52,496 nucleotides of DNA from positions 1-52,496 of the forward strand of contig JAJTGU010000059.1 of assembly GCA_021297985.1 (NCBI GenBank). Direction: 5' to 3'. The notes under the pieces are model-generated. The model was not told where the DNA came from and made no database searches. It was given only the letters and a program-made list of their open reading frames with translations. A program made the position numbers and the translations under genes. The number at the start of each line of letters is the position of its first letter. Positions within the stretch are counted from its first letter, which is position 1. This document shows positions 8,929-17,420 of this stretch, one piece after another. The DNA is from Rubrivivax sp. GTDB lineage: Bacteria; Pseudomonadota; Gammaproteobacteria; Burkholderiales; Burkholderiaceae_C.

Positions 8929-9756
8929 TCAGCCTTTGACCGCACCTTGGGTCAGGCCGGAAACGATCTGCTTCTGGAACAGTGCCACCAGGATGATGAG
9001 CGGAATCGTGATGCTCACCGCCCCGGCCACGCCTTGCATCAGCAAGGCGTCGCTTTCGGCCGTGATGGCGCCGGCGATGGCCGCCGGCATGGTCATCTTG
9101 TCGGCATTGGTCAGTGCCGAACTGAGCATGAAGTCGTTGTAGGCCAGCAGGAAGCTGAACAGGCCCGTGGTCACCACGCCCGGCCACATGACGGGGATGA
9201 TGACGCGTCTGAAGGCCTGCAAGCGCGTGCAGCCGTCCACCATGGCGGCTTCGTCCAACTCTTGCGGAATGTTGACGAAGAAGCTGCGCAGCATCCAGAT
9301 GGTGAAGGGTTGGTTGATGGCCACCAGCACGAAGATCAAGGTGATGGTGGTGTTGCGGATGCCCATCGCGTCGAACAGGGCATGGAAGCTGGGCAGCAAG
9401 GTGGAGTGCGGCAGTGCGCGGAACACCAGCGCGATGATCAGCAGCCAGAAGCCCAGGCTGCCCCGGTACCGCGACAAGGCGTAGCCGGCCAGGCAACCGA
9501 CCGTGAGCGAGATGCACACCGTGCCGAGTGTGACGATGGCCGTGTTGTAGAAGTTTCGATAGAACTCGCGGTCGATCCACAGGCCGCGGTAGTTCTCCAG
9601 CGTGATGGGGGCCAGCCATTTCAGCGGCGCCGAGAAGGCGTCGACATAGGTCCGCAGCGAGATCACCACCGTCCACAACACGGGCAGCGCGGCGAGCACC
9701 AGCCACACCGCCAGGCCGGCGTACAGCAGCGTTTGACCCAGCGGTGACTTGCGCAT
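8929..9756 (-). CDS. ABC transporter permease, MalG/UgpE type
   Basis: 275-residue inner-membrane permease of the carbohydrate-uptake CUT1 family. About six membrane spans are visible, the first at LLYAGLAVWLVLAALPVLW. The cytoplasmic EAA loop that docks on the ATPase reads ELDEAAMVDGCTRLQAFRRV (near 183-202). It begins immediately after the stop of the upstream permease gene with no intervening base, which implies joint translation. It works with the permease at 9757-10773, the binding protein and the ATPase upstream. The transported compound is likely a polar, sugar-like or polyol-like molecule by family, but this is inference. Confidence 0.93.
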   Translation of the reverse strand: MRKSPLGQTLLYAGLAVWLVLAALPVLWTVVISLRTYVDAFSAPLKWLAPITLENYRGLWIDREFYRNFYNTAIVTLGTVCISLTVGCLAGYALSRYRGSLGFWLLIIALVFRALPHSTLLPSFHALFDAMGIRNTTITLIFVLVAINQPFTIWMLRSFFVNIPQELDEAAMVDGCTRLQAFRRVIIPVMWPGVVTTGLFSFLLAYNDFMLSSALTNADKMTMPAAIAGAITAESDALLMQGVAGAVSITIPLIILVALFQKQIVSGLTQGAVKG

Positions 9757-10773
9757 TCAGTGGCCCTGCCTTTGCTCGCGCCAGGTCTTGCGCAGCAGCG
9801 GGATCAAGAGCAGCGCGATGCCGATGATGGTCAGCACCGATGCAGCGCTGGCCTTGTACGGGTTGTCCTCCTGCAGCAGCACGTGGTAGGTCAGGTACTG
9901 CACGCTGGTGGTGAAGGCGCCTTGCGTGAGCACCATCACCGGCTCGAAGACGCGGTAGGCGTCCATCAGGTGCATCATCAGCACGAACACCACGAGTGGC
10001 ATCAGGTGCGGCAGCGTCACGTAACGCAGCTTCTGCCCGTTCGTCGCGCCGTCGATCGTGGCGGCTTCCAGGGCGTCCTGCGGCACGCCTTGCAAGCCGG
10101 CATAGAAGACGATGAAGGCAAAGGGCAGCACGTGCCAGATGCCGTAAAGGATCACCAGCAACTGTGCCGACCAGGCCTGCGCCATCCAGAACACCTCGAT
10201 GCCCATGCCGCCCAGCACATGCGGCACCAGCCCGTTGTCGCGGAACAGCCACTTGATGGCCAGCGCGCCGACCACGGGCGTGATGATGAAGGGCAGCAGC
10301 GAAGCCGCAATGAACACCGCCTTGAGCCTTTGCGTGACGCGGTTCATGGCCAGCGCCAAGGCCAGGCCGCCGCCCAGCACGAATGGCGTGGTGGCCGCGA
10401 CGTAGAGCAGGGTGAAGCGCAACGCCGAGAAGAACTCCGTGGGCTGGCCGGCCGGTGAAGGAACGGCGCCGGCTGCACCAGCACTGCCTCCGGCCCCAGC
10501 GGCAGGCTTCTCCAGGCCCAGCACCTTGCGGTAGTACTCCAGGCCCACCCACTGGCAGGTCTGCACCGCCTGGCCGCTGGCGTCGACCTTGGCGCGTTGG
10601 GTGGTCACCTCGTGCGCGCCGAAGGGGCCTGTTTGCTGCACGGTGACGAGTTCCATCTCCAGCGCGCAGTTGCGCATCGAAAGCACGACCGTCATCAACA
10701 TCGGCAGCGCCAGCAAGGCCAGCATCAGGAAGACCGATGGCCCGACGAAGCCGGCAAAGCTGCGCAGCTTCAT
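9757..10773 (-). CDS. ABC transporter permease, MalF/UgpA type
   Basis: 338-residue inner-membrane permease, partner of the MalG-type protein. The first span is near 12-32. A large periplasmic segment (about 36-115) follows and contains a low-complexity Gly/Ala/Pro stretch around AAGAGGSAGAAGAV, longer than in many homologues. The EAA loop appears as DALEAATIDGATNGQKLRYV near 234. The start ATG at 10773 overlaps the binding-protein stop in ATGA. Confidence 0.92.
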   Translation of the reverse strand: MKLRSFAGFVGPSVFLMLALLALPMLMTVVLSMRNCALEMELVTVQQTGPFGAHEVTTQRAKVDASGQAVQTCQWVGLEYYRKVLGLEKPAAGAGGSAGAAGAVPSPAGQPTEFFSALRFTLLYVAATTPFVLGGGLALALAMNRVTQRLKAVFIAASLLPFIITPVVGALAIKWLFRDNGLVPHVLGGMGIEVFWMAQAWSAQLLVILYGIWHVLPFAFIVFYAGLQGVPQDALEAATIDGATNGQKLRYVTLPHLMPLVVFVLMMHLMDAYRVFEPVMVLTQGAFTTSVQYLTYHVLLQEDNPYKASAASVLTIIGIALLLIPLLRKTWREQRQGH

Positions 10774-12047
10774 GCGGTGGCCCCGCGCCTGATGAAGCCC
10801 TTTTCCGTGGCTGATCGCAGGTAGGCCGCAGCCGCAGCGTCGAGCACGGCCTGGGGCGTACGCTCACCGGCAAGCGCTTCGGGCAACAGCTTGCCCACCT
10901 CGCCATGGGCCAGGCTGAAGAAAGGCTCGCTGGGCCAGACCGGTGCGCCGGCCCTCTGCGACAGCGCCACGCCGGTGCCAAAGCGCCCGGGGCTGTAGAC
11001 GGACCGCACCCAGATGCCCAGGTCGTTGCCGGTCTTCACCGCGGCCTCGCTCAAGCCCTCCATCAGCACATGAAAAGTGGCTTCGCGCTGGCGCGGGTTG
11101 TTGCGGGGCAGGACCACCGCATCCCACCACAGGTGCGCCGCACCGCGCCCACCTGCGCGCGCGGCCGGTGCGGCGGCAAACGCCATCTGGCCGACGACCT
11201 TGGATGCCGTCGCATCGTCCATGCGCGAAGCACGGCTGGCCCACAGCACGCCCATCGCCGCCTTGCCCTGCTGGAACTGGTTGACGACGTCGTCTGAATT
11301 GCTGGCCAGCGCATTGGGCGTCATGTAGGGCATGAGCGACCGCATGACGGCGACGGCCTGCACGCCGTCGGCGCCGTTGAAGGCCGGCAGCGCGCCGCCG
11401 GGCTGGAAGAAGCGCCCGCCGAGCCCGGCCAGGATGTTGGTGAACTCGGTGGCGCAGTCAAAGCCCTTGGCGAACCCTTGCGCGATGGGGAAGGTGATGC
11501 TGGGTTCCTGGCGCTGCAGCACGGCAGCGGCCTGCACCATCTGAGCGTAGTCGGCGGGCACGGCCAGCCGGTGCTTGGCGAACAGGTCGGCGCGGTAGTA
11601 GAGGTTCTGCGTGTTCTGCATGAAGGCGATGGCCATGACCTCGCCGTCCACGCGTACCAGCATCTTCTCTTCCAGCCGGTAGCGCGAGCCGAACGTCTGC
11701 ACCAGGTCAGACAGCGGCTGCAACTGGCGGCGCGCGTAGAGGTTGGAGAACACGCCCATGGACACCACCGCCGCGTCGAAGGGCGAACGGCCCTCGGCTC
11801 CGAAAGCCTGCTCGGTTTCGACTCTGGCCTGGGGGGTGAGCTTGAACACCACCTTGAAGCCCGGGCGTGCGCAGCCTTCGGCGATGGCGGCGATGTGCGC
11901 CACCGCCGGAAAGCTGTTGCCGATCAAGTGCACTTCACCCGTGCCGCCGATGTTCGGGCAGGCCAGGCCAGAAGCCCGTGTACCCAGGTGCGCGCCCGCG
12001 GGTGCGGCGGCGGTGGCCAGCAGCAGGGAGCGGCGGCGCAGGGTCAT
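10770..12047 (-). CDS. ABC transporter extracellular solute-binding protein
   Basis: 425-residue periplasmic binding protein of the family 1 (sugar-type) class. The N-terminus MTLRRRSLLLATAAAPAGAHLG has an RR followed by a hydrophobic stretch, compatible with Sec or Tat export. The body shows the expected features of this class: VVSMGVFSNLY, MQNTQNLYYRADLF, AMGVLWASRAS, and a C-terminal FHVLMEGLSEAA region. It captures the substrate for the two permeases. Gene order ATPase, binding protein, permease, permease is standard. It overlaps both neighbours by four bases (ATGA). Confidence 0.9.
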   Translation of the reverse strand: MTLRRRSLLLATAAAPAGAHLGTRASGLACPNIGGTGEVHLIGNSFPAVAHIAAIAEGCARPGFKVVFKLTPQARVETEQAFGAEGRSPFDAAVVSMGVFSNLYARRQLQPLSDLVQTFGSRYRLEEKMLVRVDGEVMAIAFMQNTQNLYYRADLFAKHRLAVPADYAQMVQAAAVLQRQEPSITFPIAQGFAKGFDCATEFTNILAGLGGRFFQPGGALPAFNGADGVQAVAVMRSLMPYMTPNALASNSDDVVNQFQQGKAAMGVLWASRASRMDDATASKVVGQMAFAAAPAARAGGRGAAHLWWDAVVLPRNNPRQREATFHVLMEGLSEAAVKTGNDLGIWVRSVYSPGRFGTGVALSQRAGAPVWPSEPFFSLAHGEVGKLLPEALAGERTPQAVLDAAAAAYLRSATEKGFIRRGATA

Positions 12048-13132
12048 GCCGGGGCCTGTTGTGCGGTATGTTGCGCGACGCGCAGTTCGCTGCTGGCGTC
12101 AAACAGGTGGCAGCGTGCAGCGTCCACCATGAAGCCAGCCTGCGCACCCATGGCGCTGCGGTAGTCCTTGCCCGCCTTGGCCGTGACCATCAGGTCGCCG
12201 AGCTTGATGGTCACCAGCGTGGCGTCGCCCGTCAGCTCGAATGCAAACACCTCGGCCGCCATCGCGGCGCTGCCCATGTCCTGGCTGGCCAGCACGCTCA
12301 GGTCTTCGGGCCGCACACCCAGCACGACCTTGTCGACATCGGGCGCGGTGAAGCCGGTGATGCGCACGCCGGGAGCCGTGAACACGCCACCGGCCAGTCG
12401 GCCCGGCACCAGATTCATCGGCGGTGACCCGATGAAGCCGGCCACGAACAGGTTGGCCGGGCGTTCGTAGATGTCCTGCGGCGTGCCGATCTGCTGGATG
12501 CGCGCGCGGCTCATCACCACCACGCGGTCGGCCAACGTCATGGCCTCGATCTGGTCATGCGTGACGTAAATGGTGGTCACGCCCAGGCTGTGGTGCAGGT
12601 GCTTGATGTGCGCGCGCATGGTCACACGCAGCTTGGCGTCCAGGTTGCTCAGCGGCTCGTCCATCAGGAACACCGCCGGCTGCCGCACGATGGCGCGTGC
12701 CAGCGCCACCCGCTGCCGCTGTCCGCCCGAGAGTTCCTTGGGTCGGCGCTGAAGGTAGTCCATCAGCTCGACCTGCTGTGCCGCCTTGTGTACCGCAGGC
12801 TCGATCTGCGTCGCCGGCAGACCGCGGATCTTCAGCGGGAAGCCGATGTTCTCGGCCACCGTCATGTTCGGGTACAGGCCATAGCTCTGGAACACCATGG
12901 CCACGTCGCGGTCCTTGGGCTCGAGCTTGTTGACGCAGCGCTCGCCAATCCACACCTCGCCTTCGCTCGGGTCTTCCAGGCCCGCCACCATGCGCATGGT
13001 GGTGGTCTTGCCGCAGCCACTGGGGCCCAGCAGCACCAGGAACTCGCCGTCGGCGATGTCCAGCGACATCGGTTCGACCGCGGTGGACGCACCCCAGCGC
13101 TTGGCGATCTTCTTCAGCTGGATGCGGGCCAT
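12044..13132 (-). CDS. ABC transporter ATP-binding protein, MalK/UgpC type
   Basis: 362-residue ATPase of the CUT1 importer. Walker A is GPSGCGKTT (near 36-44), the Q-loop VFQSYGLYP, the signature LSGGQRQRVALARA (near 134-147), Walker B VFLMDEPLSNLD, and the switch VTHDQIEAMTLADR. The C-terminal third (about 240-362) is the TOBE/OB regulatory extension of MalK-like proteins, with VVLGVRPEDLSV. Everything needed for activity is present. It follows the SnoaL-like gene by 25 bases and overlaps the binding-protein start in ATGA. The encoded importer therefore looks complete: ATPase, binding protein and two permeases. Confidence 0.95.
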   Translation of the reverse strand: MARIQLKKIAKRWGASTAVEPMSLDIADGEFLVLLGPSGCGKTTTMRMVAGLEDPSEGEVWIGERCVNKLEPKDRDVAMVFQSYGLYPNMTVAENIGFPLKIRGLPATQIEPAVHKAAQQVELMDYLQRRPKELSGGQRQRVALARAIVRQPAVFLMDEPLSNLDAKLRVTMRAHIKHLHHSLGVTTIYVTHDQIEAMTLADRVVVMSRARIQQIGTPQDIYERPANLFVAGFIGSPPMNLVPGRLAGGVFTAPGVRITGFTAPDVDKVVLGVRPEDLSVLASQDMGSAAMAAEVFAFELTGDATLVTIKLGDLMVTAKAGKDYRSAMGAQAGFMVDAARCHLFDASSELRVAQHTAQQAPA

Positions 13133-13157
13133 GGCTTGTCGTGGAATCGGGTCGGTT

Positions 13158-14138
13158 TCAAGGACTCAGGATCTGCATCCACAAGGCCACTTCGTCGACC
13201 AGCACCCACTCGCGCAGGATGCGGCCGCGGGCATGGTCGACCTCGGCATGGGTGATGCCCAGGATCTCGATCGGCCGCTGGGTGGCCGTGCCGAAGCGCC
13301 CGCCGCCCGTGTGCCGGCCCGTCAGGCGCCAGCGCATGGCCACGCGCGGCGTGCGGCCCGGATCGATGCGTTCGGCCAGGCTGTCGATGTGCAGCACAGC
13401 ACCGTTGAAGGCGGCCGTGTAGCCGAACCAGAAAGCCTCTGCCGCACCGACACCCAGCGTGGCCTGGCCGTTGGGCAGTTGCAGGGCGATCGCCTCGTCG
13501 GCGTGCTGCCCCAGCGTGGCGAGGTCGCCCGACCACCGCGCGCGGTAGCTGGCGGCCAGCAGCCCGGCGCCTGGGCTGTCGTGCATCGGGTCTTGCCACG
13601 GCAATCCGCCCAGCACCGGTGCCGGCGGCTGCAACAGGGGCAGCGTCGGCCGGCCCTTGCTGTCCAGCCACTGGCGCGCCAGGGCCTGCGGCGTGGTGCC
13701 CAATTGCAAGGCGATGGCGCCCTGGTCCCGGACCAGCCACTCGTGCACGATGCGGTTGTCGATGCACACGCAGTCGGCCACGGTGCGCACCTGCACCGAT
13801 CGGCCCGTGGCGGGCCCGAACGCACCGTCGCCCTGATGCGTCATGGTCGAGGCAATGCGGTGCGACGACAGGAAGCCGTGCCGCGCATCGCCCGCGATGA
13901 CGATGTCCTCGCACAGCAGCCGCCGGTCGGGAAACTGGTGCAGGGTCTCCAGGGTTCCGCGCACGACGGTGTCCACGCCCTGGCTGGTGCCGCCGGGCGT
14001 GATCACGGCACAGTCGGCGCCGTAGTAGCGGTGGATGGCATCCACCTGCCGGCCTTCCCAGATGCGCGCGGTGATGACGCGGATGTAGTCGTCCAGGTCG
14101 GTGAATTCGGCGTCGAAGCCGGTCAGGGCCGTGTTCAC
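13158..14138 (-). CDS. Tandem SnoaL/NTF2-like domain protein (copy 1)
   Basis: 326-residue soluble protein built from two SnoaL-like (NTF2 fold) halves. The first, about residues 12-140, includes VITARIWEGRQVDAIHRYYG; the second, about 190-326, includes YRARWSGDLATLGQHADEAI and ends in REWVLVDEVALWMQIL. SnoaL-type domains include cyclases, isomerases, dehydratases and hydroxylases, and most catabolic members are uncharacterised. The start is GTG at 14138, overlapping the LacI gene stop as GTGA. A second protein of the same two-domain design is encoded at 17421-18530. I infer an enzymatic role in the same pathway but cannot name the reaction. Confidence 0.78.
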   Translation of the reverse strand: MNTALTGFDAEFTDLDDYIRVITARIWEGRQVDAIHRYYGADCAVITPGGTSQGVDTVVRGTLETLHQFPDRRLLCEDIVIAGDARHGFLSSHRIASTMTHQGDGAFGPATGRSVQVRTVADCVCIDNRIVHEWLVRDQGAIALQLGTTPQALARQWLDSKGRPTLPLLQPPAPVLGGLPWQDPMHDSPGAGLLAASYRARWSGDLATLGQHADEAIALQLPNGQATLGVGAAEAFWFGYTAAFNGAVLHIDSLAERIDPGRTPRVAMRWRLTGRHTGGGRFGTATQRPIEILGITHAEVDHARGRILREWVLVDEVALWMQILSP

Positions 14139-15193
14139 TGCGGAAGCCTTGCCGAAGAACGCACCACCAGTTGCACCGGCACCACCACATGGTCGCGCGT
14201 GACGGCATCGTCTTCCAACTGCTGCAGGAGCATCTGCACGGTGGCTTCGATCATGGGCACGGCGCTTTGCTCCACGGTGGTCAAGCGGTAGGCGCCCCAG
14301 TCGGCCTGGGGCACGTTGTCGAAGCCGACGACGGACACGTCCTCGGGCACGCGAAGGCCCAGGGCGCCGCGAAGGGTGTCGATGGCGGCAAAGGCCATGT
14401 GGTCGCTGGCGACGAACAAGGCGTCGGGACGCTCGGCGCTGGACACCAGGCTGCCGAAGAGCTCTTGCGTGGCGACCGCGGCGCGCTCGAATTCATAGTT
14501 TCCGACGGCGCGCGCCACCACGCGCAGGCCGCGCTCGGCCAGGCCTGCGCGCAAGCCTTCTTCGCGGTCGCGGTTGGTGGACGAATCCTGGGCTCCGGCG
14601 ATGTAGGCCACGCGCTGGTGTCCCCCGTCGGCCAGGAAGTGCGCCACCGCCCGTCCACCGCCCTGGTTGTCGGAGCTGACCGTGCTGATCCGTCCTTGTT
14701 GACTGGTGCGGTTGAACATCACCACCGGAATGCGCGCATCGGCAATCTGTTGCGCCAGACCTGAGGACAGGTGGGTCGAGGCCATGACGATGCCGTCGAC
14801 CTGGTAACGCAGAAGCTCCACCAGCAGTTCGTCGGCGTCTTCGGTCTCGGTGACGAACAGCAGCACGTGATAGCCGTCCTTCTGGAGCCGCTGCGACAGG
14901 GTCTCGATGACCACCGGATAGAACTGGTTCTGCAGGTTCGACAGCACCACGGCGATCATGCGGCTGCGCCGCGAGCTGAGCGTGCTGGCGATGGCATTCG
15001 GGCGGTAGCCCAGCTTGCGGGCCGCTTCCATCACGCGGGCGCGGGTGTCGGGCGAGACGCTGGCACCGGGCGTGAAGCTGCGGCTGACGGCCGATTGCGA
15101 CACCTCGGCCAGACGGGCCACGTCGATGGAAGTCACGTTGTGTCTGCTAGCGGGCATGGAGGAACGGCGAGAGCTCGAGCGGGCCAGCATCAT
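14135..15193 (-). CDS. LacI family transcriptional regulator
   Basis: 352-residue LacI/GalR-type regulator. The N-terminal helix-turn-helix reads VTSIDVARLAEVSQSAVSRS followed by the hinge helix region GYRPNAIASTLSSRRS. The rest is a periplasmic-binding-like effector domain with VVLSNLQNQFYPVVIETL, VASDHMAFAAIDTLRG and DVSVVGFDNVPQADW. The helix-turn-helix is not preceded by a membrane segment. The start ATG at 15193 overlaps the SDR stop (ATGA); an internal ATG at 15157 sits closer to the conserved HTH and is an alternative. It is encoded inside the operon it most likely controls; the candidate operators are 17332-17347 and 18636-18651. Confidence 0.93.
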   Translation of the reverse strand: MMLARSSSRRSSMPASRHNVTSIDVARLAEVSQSAVSRSFTPGASVSPDTRARVMEAARKLGYRPNAIASTLSSRRSRMIAVVLSNLQNQFYPVVIETLSQRLQKDGYHVLLFVTETEDADELLVELLRYQVDGIVMASTHLSSGLAQQIADARIPVVMFNRTSQQGRISTVSSDNQGGGRAVAHFLADGGHQRVAYIAGAQDSSTNRDREEGLRAGLAERGLRVVARAVGNYEFERAAVATQELFGSLVSSAERPDALFVASDHMAFAAIDTLRGALGLRVPEDVSVVGFDNVPQADWGAYRLTTVEQSAVPMIEATVQMLLQQLEDDAVTRDHVVVPVQLVVRSSARLPQ

Positions 15194-15966
15194 GACGCCG
15201 TCCAGCCCCCGTCCACCATCAGGGCTGAACCGGTGACGAGCGCGGCGGCGTCGCTGGCGAGGAAGAGCACAGCGCCCATCACGTCCTCGACACGGCCCAC
15301 GCGACCCAGCGGTATCTTGCCCAGCACATGGTCGCGGAACGCGGGTGTCGTCAGCCAGTCATGGGTCAGGGGCGTGTCGATGAAGGTCGGACAAAGCGTA
15401 TTGACGCGGATGCCAAAGGGCGCCAACTCGACGGCCAAGGCCTTGCTCATGCCCTCCAGCGCGTGTTTGCTGGCGCAGTAGACGCTGCGGTTCGCGCCGC
15501 CGACATGACCCATCTGCGACGACATCTGCACGATGCTGCCCGGCAGGCCTGCCGCCTTCAGGCCGCGGGCCACCGCACGGGCGACGAAGAACGCCGCCTT
15601 GGTGTTCAAGCCCAGCAGCGCATCCACATCGTCTTCGGTGACGTCCTCAAAGGGCTTGGGCCGGTTGGTACCCGCGTTGTTCACCAACACCTGGAATGGG
15701 CCGTGTTCGGCGACGGCGTGCTGAACGGCTCCCGCGTCGGTCACGTCCAACACCATGCCGTGAGCGCGGTCGCCGCGTTCGCACAGTGCTGCGGCAGCTG
15801 CCTGCACTTCAGTTGCGCTGCGCGCCGCCAGCCACACCTCGGCACCCGCCTCGGCCAGTGCCGCGGCGCAGGCCAGGCCCAGGCCGCGTCCGGCGCCAGT
15901 GACCAGCGCACGCCGGCCATCCAGCCTGAAGCTGGGCGTGCGGGGCAGGGCCGGCGCTGTGCTCAT
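15190..15966 (-). CDS. SDR family NAD(P)-dependent oxidoreductase
   Basis: 258-residue classical short-chain dehydrogenase/reductase. The cofactor motif is VTGAGRGLGLA (TGxxxGxG), then NNAG near 95, the catalytic Ser in QMSSQMG, YxxxK in YCASK, and the C-terminal VTGSALMVDGGW. No Asp/Glu is obvious at the end of strand 2 (WLAARS carries Arg), so NADP preference is possible. It probably oxidises or reduces a hydroxyl/oxo group of the pathway intermediate. The start at 15966 lies 16 bases after the histidinol-dehydrogenase-like gene; an in-frame extension further upstream overlaps that gene and lacks SDR character. Confidence 0.92.
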   Translation of the reverse strand: MSTAPALPRTPSFRLDGRRALVTGAGRGLGLACAAALAEAGAEVWLAARSATEVQAAAAALCERGDRAHGMVLDVTDAGAVQHAVAEHGPFQVLVNNAGTNRPKPFEDVTEDDVDALLGLNTKAAFFVARAVARGLKAAGLPGSIVQMSSQMGHVGGANRSVYCASKHALEGMSKALAVELAPFGIRVNTLCPTFIDTPLTHDWLTTPAFRDHVLGKIPLGRVGRVEDVMGAVLFLASDAAALVTGSALMVDGGWTAS

Positions 15967-15982
15967 GTCCGGTGGGCGTTGT

Positions 15983-17302
15983 TCAGTCGCCCGCGGCCAC
16001 CGGCTGGTACCAGGGCAAGTCGGGCCGCTGGCCGTAGCGCCGCACGCGCAGGTTGGCCTGCTCGCCATGGCCCGCAAAGTTCTCCATGTGGCACAAACGC
16101 GAGCACACCGCGCCGATGGAGGCGCTGGCTTCGTCGGTCAGCACCCGTTGGTAGGTGCAGGTCTTGATGAACTTGCCCACCCACAGGCCGCCGGTGTAGC
16201 GCGCGTTCTTGTTCGTGGGCAGGGTGTGGTTGGTACCGATGACCTTGTCGCCAAAGCTCACGTTGGTTCGCGAGCCCAGGAACAAGGCGCCGTAGTTCGT
16301 CATGCGCTGCAGGAACCAGTCCGGGTCGCGTGTCATGACCTGCACGTGTTCGCTGGCGATGCGGTCGGCCTCGGCCAGCATCTCTTCGTCGCTGTCGCAG
16401 ACGATGACTTCACCATGCTCGGCCCAGGCTTGCCGCGCAATGCCCGCGGTGGGCAGGATCTTCAGTTGGCGCTCCACCTCGGCGAGGGTGTCGTGTGCCA
16501 GCCTCTCGCTGGTGGTCAGCAACACGGCCGGCGATGTCGGTCCGTGCTCGGCCTGGCCCAGCAGGTCGACGGCGCACATCTCGCCGTCCACGCTGTCGTC
16601 GGCGATCACCAGGGTCTCGGTCGGACCGGCGAAGAGATCGATGCCGACCCGGCCATAGAGCTGGCGCTTGGCTTCGGCCACGAACATGTTCCCCGGGCCC
16701 ACCAGCATGTCCACCGCCTGGACGCTTTGCGTGCCGATGGCCATGGCGGCCACGGCCTGTACGCCGCCCAGCACCAGGATCTGGTCGGCGCCGGCGAAGT
16801 GCATGGCCGCGACGATGGCCGGGTGCGGCGCGCCCTGGTAGGGCGGGGCGGTGGCGACGATGCGTGGCACGCCAGCCACCTTGGCCGTGAGCACGCTCAT
16901 GTGGGCAGATGCGATCAGCGGGTACTTGCCGCCCGGCACGTAGCAGCCCACGGCATTGACGGGAATGTGCTTGTGGCCCAGCACGACGCCGGGAAGCGTC
17001 TCGACCTCGACATCCTTCATCGAATCGCGCTGGATCTGCGCGAAGCCACGCACCTGTGCCTGTGCGAAGCGGATGTCCTCGACCTCGCGCGGGCTGAGCT
17101 GCTTCACGGCCGCTTCGATGGCAGCCTGCGACAGCGTGAAGTCCGCCGGATCCCATTGGTCGAACTGGCACGAGTACTGCCGCACGGCCTCGTCGCCACG
17201 GGCTTCGATGTCCTTGAGGATGACTTCGACGGTGGCGCGCACCTTGGCGTCGGCGTCGGCATGGGCGGCTGCGGTCTGGCCGCGTTTGAGATGGCGGATC
17301 AT
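15983..17302 (-). CDS. Histidinol dehydrogenase family catabolic dehydrogenase
   Basis: 439-residue member of the HisD fold family. Histidinol dehydrogenases oxidise an alcohol to a carboxylate in two NAD steps with zinc. Family residues seen here: [26 protein letters not shown], the zinc-ligand pair Gln and His in [14 protein letters not shown] at the usual SEHL position, [13 protein letters not shown], and a C-terminal His in [14 protein letters not shown]. It sits in a catabolic operon with no other his gene, and its N-terminus (MIRHLKRG) is unlike biosynthetic HisD. That points to a catabolic homologue such as the HpsN-type enzymes acting on sulfo-sugars or polyols; I cannot tell which substrate. 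The ATG at 17302 starts the eleven-gene leftward run, 30 bases from the operator at 17332. Confidence 0.88.
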   Translation of the reverse strand: MIRHLKRGQTAAAHADADAKVRATVEVILKDIEARGDEAVRQYSCQFDQWDPADFTLSQAAIEAAVKQLSPREVEDIRFAQAQVRGFAQIQRDSMKDVEVETLPGVVLGHKHIPVNAVGCYVPGGKYPLIASAHMSVLTAKVAGVPRIVATAPPYQGAPHPAIVAAMHFAGADQILVLGGVQAVAAMAIGTQSVQAVDMLVGPGNMFVAEAKRQLYGRVGIDLFAGPTETLVIADDSVDGEMCAVDLLGQAEHGPTSPAVLLTTSERLAHDTLAEVERQLKILPTAGIARQAWAEHGEVIVCDSDEEMLAEADRIASEHVQVMTRDPDWFLQRMTNYGALFLGSRTNVSFGDKVIGTNHTLPTNKNARYTGGLWVGKFIKTCTYQRVLTDEASASIGAVCSRLCHMENFAGHGEQANLRVRRYGQRPDLPWYQPVAAGD

Positions 17303-17331
17303 GATGGATGAGTCGGTCCAATAGCCAGAAG

Positions 17332-17347
17332 CTGCATACGCATGCAA
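17332..17347. promoter_or_regulatory. Candidate LacI-type operator upstream of the HisD-like operon
   Basis: CTGCATACGCATGCAA, a palindrome with arms TGCA and TGCA around a central CG. It sits 30 bases upstream of the ATG at 17302. It shares TGCATACGC-N-TGCAATGC with the site at 18636-18651, in the same orientation. The central CG and 16-base length fit LacI/GalR-family operators, and a LacI regulator is encoded in this operon. Confidence 0.6.
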
Positions 17348-17420
17348 TGCTGACGGCGACCGGCATGCCTGTCAACCAATGTCAACCCTGGCAAGGCCCA
17401 GCGAGGCCCTGTTGGGTCGC

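Noticed and set aside
8912-10981. A long upstream extension of the cupin frame
   Set aside because: It overlaps the two permease genes, whose EAA loops are unmistakable; the cupin start at 8911 is natural.
15983-17302. Histidine biosynthesis hisD
   Set aside because: The zinc-site motifs fit the family, but no other his gene is near and the neighbours are catabolic, so a catabolic homologue is more likely.
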